Assembly: GCA_002491115.1 (NCBI GenBank)
Contig: DKVI01000071.1
Span: forward strand, 1-64,000
Reading direction: 5' to 3'
Source: Lachnospiraceae bacterium UBA7182
Lineage (GTDB): Bacteria; Bacillota; Clostridia; Lachnospirales; Lachnospiraceae
DNA length: 64,000 bases
In this document: one piece after another, positions 50,160 through 58,422 of the stretch
Numbering within the stretch: the stretch's first letter is position 1
How the letters are laid out: each line of letters starts with the position of its first letter
Program-made: the position numbers and the translations under genes
Notes under the pieces: model-generated
Database searches by the model: none
Told to the model about the DNA's origin: nothing
What the model saw: the letters and a program-made list of their open reading frames with translations, nothing else

Positions 50160-51551
50160 TTATCCTTTCATAGACTCTGCCTTTTCGGCGACTTCTTCGA
50201 TGGTGCCCACATTGAAGAAAGCGGCTTCCGGATACTGATCCATCTCGCCGTCCAGAATCGCGCGAAAGCCCCGGATGGTGTCGTTTAAAGACACATATTT
50301 TCCGGGAACGCCGGTAAAGGTCTCTGCCACAAAGAACGGCTGGGACAAAAAGCGCTGCACTTTTCTGGCCCGGTTGACCACCATTTTGTCTTCGTCGGAC
50401 AATTCTTCCATACCCAGAATCGCTATGATATCCTGAAGTTCTTTATATTTTTGCAGCATCTCCTGGACACGCCTGGCCGTCTCATAATGAAGCTCTCCCA
50501 CCACATCCGCTTCCAAGATACGGGAAGTGGATTCCAGCGGGTCCACCGCCGGGTAGATGCCCTGTTCCACGATTTTTCTTGAAAGCACCGTGGTGGCGTC
50601 CAGATGGGCGAATGTCGTGGCGGGCGCCGGGTCTGTCAGGTCGTCCGCTGGCACATAGACTGCCTGCACGCTTGTGACGGAGCCGTTTTTTGTGGAGGTG
50701 ATGCGCTCCTGTAACTCTCCCATTTCCGTCGCCAGCGTAGGCTGATACCCCACGGCGGAGGGCATACGGCCAAGCAGGGAGGATACTTCGGAACCTGCCT
50801 GCACATAACGGAAGATGTTGTCGATAAATAAAAGCACGTCCTGGTTCATCTCATCCCGAAAATATTCTGCCATGGTAAGGCCGGTCTCGGCCACACGCAT
50901 ACGCGCCCCGGGTGGCTCGTTCATCTGCCCGAATACCAGAGCCGTTTTCTTTAAGACGCCTGATGCCTTCATCTCATTCCACAGATCGTTTCCTTCCCTG
51001 GAACGCTCTCCGACACCTGTAAAGATAGAATACCCGCCGTGCTCTGTGGCAATATTGCGGATCAGTTCCTGGATCAGAACCGTTTTTCCTACCCCTGCGC
51101 CGCCGAACAGGCCAATCTTGCCGCCTTTGGCATAAGGAGCCAGAAGGTCAATGACCTTGATACCCGTCTCCAGTATTTCTACTGCGGGGCTTTGCTCTTT
51201 AAAAGGCGGCGGATTTCTGTGGATACACCACAGATCCGTATCCGTGATCGCTTCCCCATCATCAATGGGCTGGCCTAATACATTAAAAAGTCTTCCTAAA
51301 GTCTTCTCCCCCACCGGCACCTGAATACCCGCTCCGGTCTGCTCCACTTCCATATCCCTGCAGAGGCCTTCGCTGGCGGACAGTATGATACAGCGTACCA
51401 CACGGCCGCCTAAATGCTTCGCGACTTCCATCACGCATTTTTTTCCGTGGTTATCCACGGTCAGCGCGTCTTTTATATGAGGAAGACTGCCCTTTTCAAA
51501 TAATACGTCAATCACAGGTCCTGAAACCTGTATGATCTTTCCTTTTTCCAT
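50160..51551 (-). CDS. atpD: ATP synthase subunit beta
   Basis: 463 aa, full length. Walker A GGAGVGKTVL, catalytic Glu in GERSREGNDL, Walker B VLLFIDNIFR, and ALAS-type signature PAVDPLESTS. Catalytic subunit of F1. Lies 30 nt after atpG on the minus strand. Confidence 0.97.
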   Translation of the reverse strand: MEKGKIIQVSGPVIDVLFEKGSLPHIKDALTVDNHGKKCVMEVAKHLGGRVVRCIILSASEGLCRDMEVEQTGAGIQVPVGEKTLGRLFNVLGQPIDDGEAITDTDLWCIHRNPPPFKEQSPAVEILETGIKVIDLLAPYAKGGKIGLFGGAGVGKTVLIQELIRNIATEHGGYSIFTGVGERSREGNDLWNEMKASGVLKKTALVFGQMNEPPGARMRVAETGLTMAEYFRDEMNQDVLLFIDNIFRYVQAGSEVSSLLGRMPSAVGYQPTLATEMGELQERITSTKNGSVTSVQAVYVPADDLTDPAPATTFAHLDATTVLSRKIVEQGIYPAVDPLESTSRILEADVVGELHYETARRVQEMLQKYKELQDIIAILGMEELSDEDKMVVNRARKVQRFLSQPFFVAETFTGVPGKYVSLNDTIRGFRAILDGEMDQYPEAAFFNVGTIEEVAEKAESMKG

Positions 51552-51581
51552 TTTGCACCTCGTATCAGAGTGATAATCGTC

Positions 51582-52517
51582 TTAGCCTGAACCAAGATGG
51601 AAAGAAGAAGAATTGAGATAATGCACCTGGCTGTTGTTGCCTTTTTTCTTCTTCTGCGCCCTGGTACCGCTGCAGACTTCCGTAATCTCCTGTGTGATCG
51701 CCGCCTGTCTTGCCCGGTTATACTGGATTCTCAGATCCCGCAGCAGTTCTTCCGCGTTGTTGGTGGCCGATTCCATAGCCGTCATCCTGGCGTACTGTTC
51801 GCTGCAGAAGGATTCCACTAAAGCGCCGTAAATAAAACCTGTGACATAGTTGGGAACGATCGTATCCAGCGCTTCTTCAGGAGACGGAGCCAGGGAGAAA
51901 TATTCCTGGCGGACGTCCAACGGAATATCCACGTCTGCAAAGCGCACCAGCGGGAGAATCATCTTGTCCTCCAGCACGCTTACAATACTGGACTCCATGC
52001 GGGTGAAGATAACATGCAGTTCATCAAATTCCCCGCTTTTATATTTTTCCAGCAGTCTTCCCGCGATCCAGCGGGCGCGGTTAAAAGTAGGATTCTGGGC
52101 CGTATACAGGAAATTCTCTTCCAGCGGAATATTTTGTTTGATAAAATACTGCCGTCCCAGCTCCCCCACCACAAAAAGTTTCACGTCATGATCCGTATGA
52201 TCAATAAACTGCCGGGCGGTTTTCAGGATATTGTGGTTAAAAGCACCTGCCAGTCCTTTGTCGCCGCTCATAACCAGAAGACCGATCTTTGTGCGTTTCA
52301 CATCTGGTTTTTCTATAAAAATGTGTTCCATATCCGGCAGATGCCGAAGAATCTGACTGATCACATTCTGCAGCGTATAAAAATACGGCTCGGTATCTTC
52401 CAGTTTCTTCTTCGCCTGCTTCATCTTTGTGGATGAGATCAGGTACATGGCGTTGGTGATCTTCTGAGTGTCCTGGATACTTTTAATGTGGTTCAGGATT
52501 TCACGCGGGCTGGCCAT
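51582..52517 (-). CDS. atpG: ATP synthase subunit gamma with C-terminal extension
   Basis: 311 aa. N-terminal helix (ILNHIKSIQDTQKITNAMYL) and C-terminal helix with IQYNRARQAAITQEITEV are normal for gamma. The protein does not end there: about 28 further residues follow (GTRAQKKKKGNN...), rich in Lys, Asn and Ser. In other species gamma ends within a few residues of this helix, which reaches the top of the alpha3beta3 ring. The DNA has an A-rich tract (AAGAAGAAAAAAGG) where a slip could occur. It overlaps atpA by 17 nt. Confidence 0.92.
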   Translation of the reverse strand: MASPREILNHIKSIQDTQKITNAMYLISSTKMKQAKKKLEDTEPYFYTLQNVISQILRHLPDMEHIFIEKPDVKRTKIGLLVMSGDKGLAGAFNHNILKTARQFIDHTDHDVKLFVVGELGRQYFIKQNIPLEENFLYTAQNPTFNRARWIAGRLLEKYKSGEFDELHVIFTRMESSIVSVLEDKMILPLVRFADVDIPLDVRQEYFSLAPSPEEALDTIVPNYVTGFIYGALVESFCSEQYARMTAMESATNNAEELLRDLRIQYNRARQAAITQEITEVCSGTRAQKKKKGNNSQVHYLNSSSFHLGSG

Positions 52518-54285
52518 CTGGCTTCACCACCTGACTTTTATATTCTTGCACAGCTTCTGCAATCCTCTGGGCCAGGCTGTCGGAAAGCATATGCATCTGT
52601 TCAATCTCGTCTACGATTCCGGGATAATGCTGCTCTACATAAACAAGCATGCCTTTTTGGAATTCCTTGATCTTCTCCACCGGGATGTCAAGCAGCAGCT
52701 TCTGATTGGCAGCGGACAGCGTAATGACCTGTTCGTGGAGGGAAAGCGGCTTGCATAAGGGCTGCTTTAACAGTTCCATCAGTCCTCTTCCGTATAAAAG
52801 CTGTTGTTTGGTCGCCTCATCCAGATCCGAACTGAACTGGGTAAATACCTCGGTCTCCCGATACTGTGCCAGATCGATTCGGATGCTTCCCGCCGCTTTT
52901 TTCATGGCCTTTGTCTGGGCCGCTCCGCCGACACGGGACACGGAAAGACCCACGTTGACCGCGGGACGCATACCGGAAAAGAACAGATCGCTTTCCAGAA
53001 AGATCTGCCCGTCAGTGATGGAGATGACATTGGTCGGGATATACGCCGACACATCTCCCGCCTGGGTTTCCACGATGGGAAGCGCCGTAATGGAGCCGCC
53101 TCCCAGCTCGTCTTTTAATCGGCTGGAACGCTCCAGCAGGCGGGAATGCAGATAAAACACGTCTCCGGGGTAAGCTTCCCGTCCGGGCGAACGCTCCATC
53201 AGAAGGGAAAGCGCCCGGTATGCCACCGCGTGCTTGGACAGGTCGTCATAGACAATCAGTACGTCGTGTCCGCGGTACATAAAATATTCTGCCATGGCCG
53301 TGCCGGAGTAAGGCGCAATATACTGAAGGGACGCCGGATCGCTGGCAGTCGCCGACATGACGATCGTATAACTCATGGCGCCGTGTTTTTCCAGTGTGTT
53401 TACCAGCTTGGATACAGTAGAAGCCTTCTGTCCGATCGCCACATAGATACAGATTACATTTTTATCTTTCTGGTTCAGAATCGTATCAATGGCAATGGAT
53501 GTCTTACCGGTCTGCCGGTCGCCGATGATCAGCTCCCTTTGTCCCCGTCCGATGGGAAACATGGAGTCAATGGATAAAATACCTGTTTCCAGGGGCGTAC
53601 TGACGGATTTTCTGTCAAGTATGCCTGGAGCGGGCTGTTCGATGGGACGATAATCCGAAGCGGCAATGCCCTCTTTTCCGTCGATGGGCGCACCCAGGGC
53701 GTTTACTACCCGCCCGATATAGGCGTTTCCTACCGGAATACCCGCCATACGCTCTGTACGGACTGCCTTCATGCCCTCTTCGATTCCGTTGTCACTGCCA
53801 AGAAGGATACATCCGATTTCATCAATTCTTATATCCTGCACCATACCCTGAAGCCCGTTCTCGAACAGGATGACCTCGCCGTACATGGCATGTTCAATAC
53901 CATAGATATAGACGATGCCGTCTCCCACCTGGCTGACGTGACCGACTTCTTTGCTTTTGATCTCCACGTCATCCAGACGTCCGTGCAAAATACTGATAAT
54001 TCCTTTTTGGGACGAAATTGTATTCCTGCCGCTTACGTCCATGGAATTTAATGTATCTTCCAGTAATTTCTGTCTGCCTGCCTGGCTCCAGTCATATTCT
54101 TCATTTCCCGCCCGCAGGATAAAACCGCTTACGATTTTCGGGTTGTTTACAAGGGTGATATAGATCTCACAGTCCGGATACTGCTTTTCCAGAAAATGCT
54201 GGATACCGTCCAGTTGTTGTTTATCCGGTGCGGTTACGCATTCCAATACACAGTCCAGCACCTGATGGCTTTTATAGTCCTGCAT
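52501..54285 (-). CDS. atpA: ATP synthase alpha subunit with N-terminal delta-like segment
   Basis: 594 aa, about 85-90 more than usual. Residues about 95-594 are a complete alpha: GDGIVYIYGIE, P-loop GDRQTGKTSIA, SIDSMFPIGRGQRELI. Residues 1-85 resemble the C-terminal domain of the delta subunit: LECVTAPDKQQLDGIQHFLE, VNNPKIVSGFILRAGNEEYD, WSQ..KLLEDTL. Between atpF and this gene there is no atpH; the ATG overlaps the atpF end by 14 nt. So delta's C-terminal domain seems fused to alpha, and delta's N-terminal six-helix domain, which normally binds the alpha N-terminus, is missing. The fusion could replace that contact covalently. Confidence 0.93.
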   Translation of the reverse strand: MQDYKSHQVLDCVLECVTAPDKQQLDGIQHFLEKQYPDCEIYITLVNNPKIVSGFILRAGNEEYDWSQAGRQKLLEDTLNSMDVSGRNTISSQKGIISILHGRLDDVEIKSKEVGHVSQVGDGIVYIYGIEHAMYGEVILFENGLQGMVQDIRIDEIGCILLGSDNGIEEGMKAVRTERMAGIPVGNAYIGRVVNALGAPIDGKEGIAASDYRPIEQPAPGILDRKSVSTPLETGILSIDSMFPIGRGQRELIIGDRQTGKTSIAIDTILNQKDKNVICIYVAIGQKASTVSKLVNTLEKHGAMSYTIVMSATASDPASLQYIAPYSGTAMAEYFMYRGHDVLIVYDDLSKHAVAYRALSLLMERSPGREAYPGDVFYLHSRLLERSSRLKDELGGGSITALPIVETQAGDVSAYIPTNVISITDGQIFLESDLFFSGMRPAVNVGLSVSRVGGAAQTKAMKKAAGSIRIDLAQYRETEVFTQFSSDLDEATKQQLLYGRGLMELLKQPLCKPLSLHEQVITLSAANQKLLLDIPVEKIKEFQKGMLVYVEQHYPGIVDEIEQMHMLSDSLAQRIAEAVQEYKSQVVKPDGQPA

Positions 54286-54760
54286 TGTTCATCTCCCCCG
54301 CCTTTTCCAAAAACTGGTCATAAAGAGCAGAATCGTTATCTGTAGATGCCAGAGATTTTGACGCGATATCCATAATCAGAGCGCGTATCTCTTCTTCTGC
54401 CGGACCTACGATATTTTCTTTTTGAAATTCCGCTTCTCTTTTTGAATCATCTACAATTTGTTTTGCCCTTTTGCGGGCATCCTCTACGATATTGTCATAA
54501 TCTATGCGGGCCTTTTCATTGGCCTGTGCCACAATTTTGGCTTTTTCTTCTTCCAGATTCGCCTGAAACGCCCTGCACTTTTCCTTTTCTGCCTGGGCTT
54601 CTTCTTTGATCGCCTGGGCTTCGTCATAGCGGGATTTGATGGACGCTTCCCGTTTACTGATGATATTGTTGATCGGCTTAAAGAGGAAAATGCGGATCAG
54701 AATATACCATATCACCAGATTGATCACGGTAAAAAGCAGGTTTATGTCTAATCGTAACAT
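54272..54760 (-). CDS. atpF: ATP synthase subunit b
   Basis: 162 aa. One N-terminal TM (about 5-28), then a long charged helix (about 40-145) typical of the peripheral stalk. ATG 54760 (MLRLDIN) follows GGAG with normal spacing; the frame is open to 54844 but overlaps atpE. Normal length, so the missing delta domain is not fused here. Confidence 0.9.
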   Translation of the reverse strand: MLRLDINLLFTVINLVIWYILIRIFLFKPINNIISKREASIKSRYDEAQAIKEEAQAEKEKCRAFQANLEEEKAKIVAQANEKARIDYDNIVEDARKRAKQIVDDSKREAEFQKENIVGPAEEEIRALIMDIASKSLASTDNDSALYDQFLEKAGEMNNAGL

Positions 54761-54779
54761 TTTTAAACTCCGCCTTTCT

Positions 54780-55004
54780 CTATGCCAGAAGAATGATGAT
54801 GAACAGCGCGATGACGAAACCGTAGATAGCGGTTGCCTCCGCAAGGGCAGAACCCAGAAGCAGGATTTTCATGATCTTTCCTTCTGCTTCCGGCTGTCTT
54901 GCCACAGCTTCCGTTGCTTTGGATGTTGCGATACCAATACCGATTCCCGCGCCGATACCTGCCAGAACCGCGATACCTGCACCTATAGCGATTAAAGTTG
55001 ACAT
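54780..55004 (-). CDS. atpE: ATP synthase subunit c
   Basis: 74 aa helical hairpin. Glycine-rich TM1 (GIGAGIGIGIA), polar loop ARQPEA, and TM2 with the ion-binding Glu in ALAEATAIYG (E56). The Gln found in TM1 of sodium-type c-subunits (GVGQGYA in Ilyobacter) is Ile here (I23), which favours protons as coupling ion. Confidence 0.95.
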   Translation of the reverse strand: MSTLIAIGAGIAVLAGIGAGIGIGIATSKATEAVARQPEAEGKIMKILLLGSALAEATAIYGFVIALFIIILLA

Positions 55005-55086
55005 ATGATTGATTCTCCTTATTTTTACTTGATTTTTTTGATTGTTTCGCGTCGGCCTTCCCGTTCCTTCGGATGAAGACCTGGAT

Positions 55087-55764
55087 TTATTCGATCGCTT
55101 CTTTAATAAACAGCCCTGTCAGAAACACGAAGACATAAGCCTGGATCAGACCGTCGAATATGTCAAAATACATACTGAACGGAACCGGCAGAACCCAGGG
55201 CAGGATATGTTCGATCAGTTTCATGATGACAAACGCGCCGATCACGTTGCCGAAAAGCCGCATACACAGCGACAGAGGCTTGATAAATACTTCCAGGATG
55301 TTGATCGGCGTTACGATCGCGATCGGTTCCGCAAAGCTTTTCAGCCATCCGCGGACGCCTTTTTTATGTATGCCCGCAAATTCAATCAGTATGATGCTCA
55401 TAAGCGCCAGGGCGGCCGTCACATTCATGTCCTTCGTGGGCGGTTTAAAACCCAGGATACCGATCGTATTGGCAATGCCGATATAGATCAGTATTGCGGA
55501 CAGATACGCTCCGTACTGTCTGCCTTCTTCGCCGATGATCCCGGTACCGATATTCTGGATACTCACGACCGCGTGTTCCAGCAAAAGCTGTCCGCGTCCC
55601 GGATTCTCGACTTTCAGGCGGCTTGTCAGTAAGATGGATGCAAGAAGGACGGCGGCCATGATGACCCATGTGACCACGACAGACTCGGATATGCCGATGC
55701 CGTGGACTGTAAAGACGGTCTCACAGGTCAGCTCTTCGATCAGCGATTCACCCAAATTACCCAT
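55087..55764 (-). CDS. atpB: ATP synthase subunit a
   Basis: 225 aa, about five or six TMs. The essential Arg lies in LSLCMRLFGNVIGAFVIM (about residues 168-185). ATG 55764 is chosen because AAAGGAAG is 8 nt upstream; the frame also opens with TTG at 55785. First gene of the operon; atpI is not seen upstream. Confidence 0.93.
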   Translation of the reverse strand: MGNLGESLIEELTCETVFTVHGIGISESVVVTWVIMAAVLLASILLTSRLKVENPGRGQLLLEHAVVSIQNIGTGIIGEEGRQYGAYLSAILIYIGIANTIGILGFKPPTKDMNVTAALALMSIILIEFAGIHKKGVRGWLKSFAEPIAIVTPINILEVFIKPLSLCMRLFGNVIGAFVIMKLIEHILPWVLPVPFSMYFDIFDGLIQAYVFVFLTGLFIKEAIE

Positions 55765-55835
55765 AACTGCACTTCCTTTCTTCAAAAAATACGGGCTTTT
55801 TGTCGAAAAAATATAACGCCCAAAAACCCGACATT

Positions 55836-55863
55836 ATTATACTACATAATGAAAAAAATGCAA
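55836..55863 (-). promoter_or_regulatory. Promoter of the ATP synthase operon
   Basis: Minus-strand TTGCAT (55858-55863), 16 bases, TATAAT (55836-55841), about 70 bp before atpB. Confidence 0.72.
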
Positions 55864-55920
55864 TGCGGGTTTTTAAAAATAAGGCGTTAAAATATTGCTA
55901 AATCGGACGCGAATATTTGT

Positions 55921-55966
55921 TTGCTTTTTTTTGGCATACATGATATAATAAAGAAACGAATGTTCG
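55921..55966 (+). promoter_or_regulatory. lexA promoter with LexA box
   Basis: TTGCTT (55921-55926), 17 bases, TATAAT (55944-55949), then GAAACGAATGTTCG (55953-55966) at about the transcription start. The box core AAACGAATGTTCG is the same as the box overlapping the -35 of the YneA-like gene (23459-23472), supporting one LexA regulon and autorepression. Confidence 0.82.
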
Positions 55967-56004
55967 AGAAACTTACATCAGCACTTGATTAGGAGGATTA
56001 TTTC

Positions 56005-56622
56005 ATGGCATATGGAAAAATATCAGCGAAGCAGCAGGAAATTCTGGATTTTATCAAGTCGGAAATCTTAAGTAAAGGATATCCGCCCGCTGTGCGCGAC
56101 ATCTGTGAGGCGGTTCATTTAAAATCCACTTCTTCCGTCCACTCTCATCTTGAAACGCTGGAGCGAAACGGCTACATCCGCAGAGATCCGACCAAGCCCC
56201 GGGCGATCGAGATTATGGATGAGAATTTCTACATGCTGCGCAGAGAGATAAGCAACGTTCCCCTGATAGGCACGGTAGCTGCCGGGCAGCCGATCCTTGC
56301 CGCGGAAAATGTCGAGTCCTACTTTCCCATTCCGACCGAATATCTGCCCAACGCAGAGACTTTTATGCTGAAAGTACAGGGAGAAAGCATGGTGAATGCC
56401 GGGATTTACAACGGCGACCGTATTCTGGTACAGCAGCAGAATACCGCTGACAACGGGGACATCGTTGTGGCCCTTTTAGATGATTCGGCGACCGTTAAGA
56501 CTTTTTATAAAGAAGACGGCCACTACCGTCTGCAGCCGGAAAATGATTCCATGAATCCGATTTATGCAGACGAAGTGACCATTCTTGGCAAAGTATTCGG
56601 GGTCTTCCGCTTATTCCAGTGA
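56005..56622 (+). CDS. lexA: LexA repressor
   Basis: 205 aa. Winged HTH (about 1-70; YPPAVRDICEAVHLKSTSSV) and S24 autoprotease domain with cleavage site at A93-G94 (GTVAAGQP), Ser128 (QGESMV) and Lys165 (ATVKTF). Binds SOS boxes and is inactivated by RecA-stimulated self-cleavage. A box lies in its own promoter. AGGAGG-type site precedes ATG. Its 3' end overlaps the convergent M15 peptidase gene by 12 bp. Confidence 0.96.
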   Translation: MAYGKISAKQQEILDFIKSEILSKGYPPAVRDICEAVHLKSTSSVHSHLETLERNGYIRRDPTKPRAIEIMDENFYMLRREISNVPLIGTVAAGQPILAAENVESYFPIPTEYLPNAETFMLKVQGESMVNAGIYNGDRILVQQQNTADNGDIVVALLDDSATVKTFYKEDGHYRLQPENDSMNPIYADEVTILGKVFGVFRLFQ

Positions 56623-57432
56623 TTCCAGATACTCTTCCAGCGTGATTCCCTGTTCTGTGATCTGTTTTGCGGCGTCTACGCCTACATATCTGAAATGCCA
56701 GGACTCATAGGAAATTTTGGTAATATCTTCTTTTCCTTCCGGATAGCGCAGGATAAATCCATACTGGCTGCAGTTCTCCTGCAGCCAACGGATCTCCTTT
56801 GTGGAGCCCTGTTTTTCGTCCAAAAACTGATAGTTCTTTGCCACGATATCCACGCACAACCCGGTGGCATGTTCGCTGCATCCTACCGGCATGGTCTCAC
56901 GCACTACTTCTTCGTAGGCTTCCGAGTATGTATAACCCTGACGCACCAGGTCTGCGATATCTTCATCCAGAAGTTCCCTCTGTCTTTGCGGGCTTCGGTA
57001 GCCGGAGGCAATCCAAAAAGATAAGCCCTGCTTCTCTCCCTCCGCCAGCATATCTTTCAGAGCATCAAAAATGGAAGCGTCCACATCTACTCCATAATCC
57101 CGGTTTCTTTTCAGGTTCGGCTGATAGCTTTCGTCTAACGGATGATCTTTATTGACCAGCAGAAGGTTCTCGGCTCCGTAAGGTACACCTTCAGCTTCGG
57201 ATATCTTCCGGATGGGTTCTTCCTCACTGAAAACATCTTCCGGCTCCTGTAAGTCTTCTTTTTGCTCCTTTGCGGGGGACAGGCTTTTTACAGCGAAAGA
57301 AGTAAGTTTCCAGCCCGTTACAAGAATCAGTACCACAGCCAGGCAGACGGCATATCTTTTGAGCATCTTTCTGAAAAATTTTTTCAGCGCTTTCTTTTTT
57401 GTCCGATGTCTTTTTCTTCTTATACAGTTCAT
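56611..57432 (-). CDS. VanY-like M15 D,D-carboxypeptidase
   Basis: 273 aa. Basic N-terminus and one TM (about 28-48), then a periplasm-side M15B domain with IASGYRSPQRQ (about 143), SEHATGLCVD (about 187-196; zinc His and Asp) and SYESWHFRYVG (about 243; zinc His). It removes the terminal D-Ala of peptidoglycan stem peptides. Fourth gene behind a two-component system (58419, 59857); related layouts control wall peptidases in vancomycin-resistance clusters, but no vanHAX genes are seen. Confidence 0.88.
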   Translation of the reverse strand: MNCIRRKRHRTKKKALKKFFRKMLKRYAVCLAVVLILVTGWKLTSFAVKSLSPAKEQKEDLQEPEDVFSEEEPIRKISEAEGVPYGAENLLLVNKDHPLDESYQPNLKRNRDYGVDVDASIFDALKDMLAEGEKQGLSFWIASGYRSPQRQRELLDEDIADLVRQGYTYSEAYEEVVRETMPVGCSEHATGLCVDIVAKNYQFLDEKQGSTKEIRWLQENCSQYGFILRYPEGKEDITKISYESWHFRYVGVDAAKQITEQGITLEEYLESLE

Positions 57433-57474
57433 CTGCGTACTCCTTTTCTTATGCTGCTTTATTTACGGTTCTTT

Positions 57475-58422
57475 TTATTCATTCAACAGATCGATCTTAT
57501 TCACCACTTCCTGGAATCCTGTGACAAGGCCTCTGTATTTGACGGTATCCAGGCTCTCCGCTTCAAGCTGTTCCATATATAAAGGTTCCATATCAAAATA
57601 CAGGATCAGCAGGCCCAGTTTTTCATACAGAGTTTCCGGCCCGATAAACTCGCAGGAATCCGCCCCGTAGTACGCCATACAGCCGGCAGAGAACCAGTCT
57701 CTTAAATAGGAAAGTGTGCTATAGTAGCCTTTAGCTGTTTTCTCATACATTTCTGCCTCTTCTTCCATTTTCCATGCTTCTGTCATGACAGCAATCCGCC
57801 CTTCTGTATGCTCGTTGTAGATTTTCGCATAGTAAATCTGGCAGGAAATCGCATCCACCAGAAATTGATAGTCAAACATATCATCATCCGAGAAACACAG
57901 ATACCAGAAGTTCAGAAGCTCTTTTTTATTTGGATTTTCATCCGATTCATAAGTCAGGCTGTAATATCGGGCGGATTTTATACAATTAATCCAGGCTTTT
58001 GCCGGAAGGGTACTCTGATCCTGATAAGTGGTTCCTGTTTCCGTATCCGTATAGGAACTGTAATCCCAATCATAATAGATATTGTCAAGCTCCGGAAGAA
58101 CTCCCTGTTCAGACGCCATTAATGCCTGGTCGTACAGGTTGTTAAGCAGTTCTCTGCTTACCTGTATGGGATTCTCTATGGACGATATCTTTACCAGATT
58201 CCCTCCGTCTGCTTCCAGTTTGCCAAATGCATGTACGTTATCCTGCACGCTTCCGGAACCGGGCTCTAAAAAAGAAAATCCGTCCCTTTCGGATATCTCC
58301 GCATGATTTAAAGTCCGAAGATCCAGGCTCCGGCTGACATATCTGGGCAAAAAGATCACGCCTGCCGCCAAAAGAACGGTGCCTGTGAGACAGATCCAGA
58401 AAAAATGATTTTTATCGTTCAC
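57475..58422 (-). CDS. Membrane-anchored protein of unknown function in the kinase operon
   Basis: 315 aa. GTG 58422 overlaps the kinase stop (GTGA) and has GGGAGG 7 nt upstream. One TM (about 6-26), then an external domain of about 285 residues that is rich in Tyr and acidic residues (YYDWDYSSYTDTETG). No family recognised. Its position between the kinase and the VanY-like gene, and its topology, suggest an external accessory or sensor protein for the kinase. Confidence 0.6.
   Translation of the reverse strand: MNDKNHFFWICLTGTVLLAAGVIFLPRYVSRSLDLRTLNHAEISERDGFSFLEPGSGSVQDNVHAFGKLEADGGNLVKISSIENPIQVSRELLNNLYDQALMASEQGVLPELDNIYYDWDYSSYTDTETGTTYQDQSTLPAKAWINCIKSARYYSLTYESDENPNKKELLNFWYLCFSDDDMFDYQFLVDAISCQIYYAKIYNEHTEGRIAVMTEAWKMEEEAEMYEKTAKGYYSTLSYLRDWFSAGCMAYYGADSCEFIGPETLYEKLGLLILYFDMEPLYMEQLEAESLDTVKYRGLVTGFQEVVNKIDLLNE

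Noticed and set aside
54272..54285. A separate atpH gene between atpF and atpA
   Set aside because: The two genes overlap by 14 nt, so there is no room. atpF has normal length; only the N-terminal extension of alpha resembles delta.
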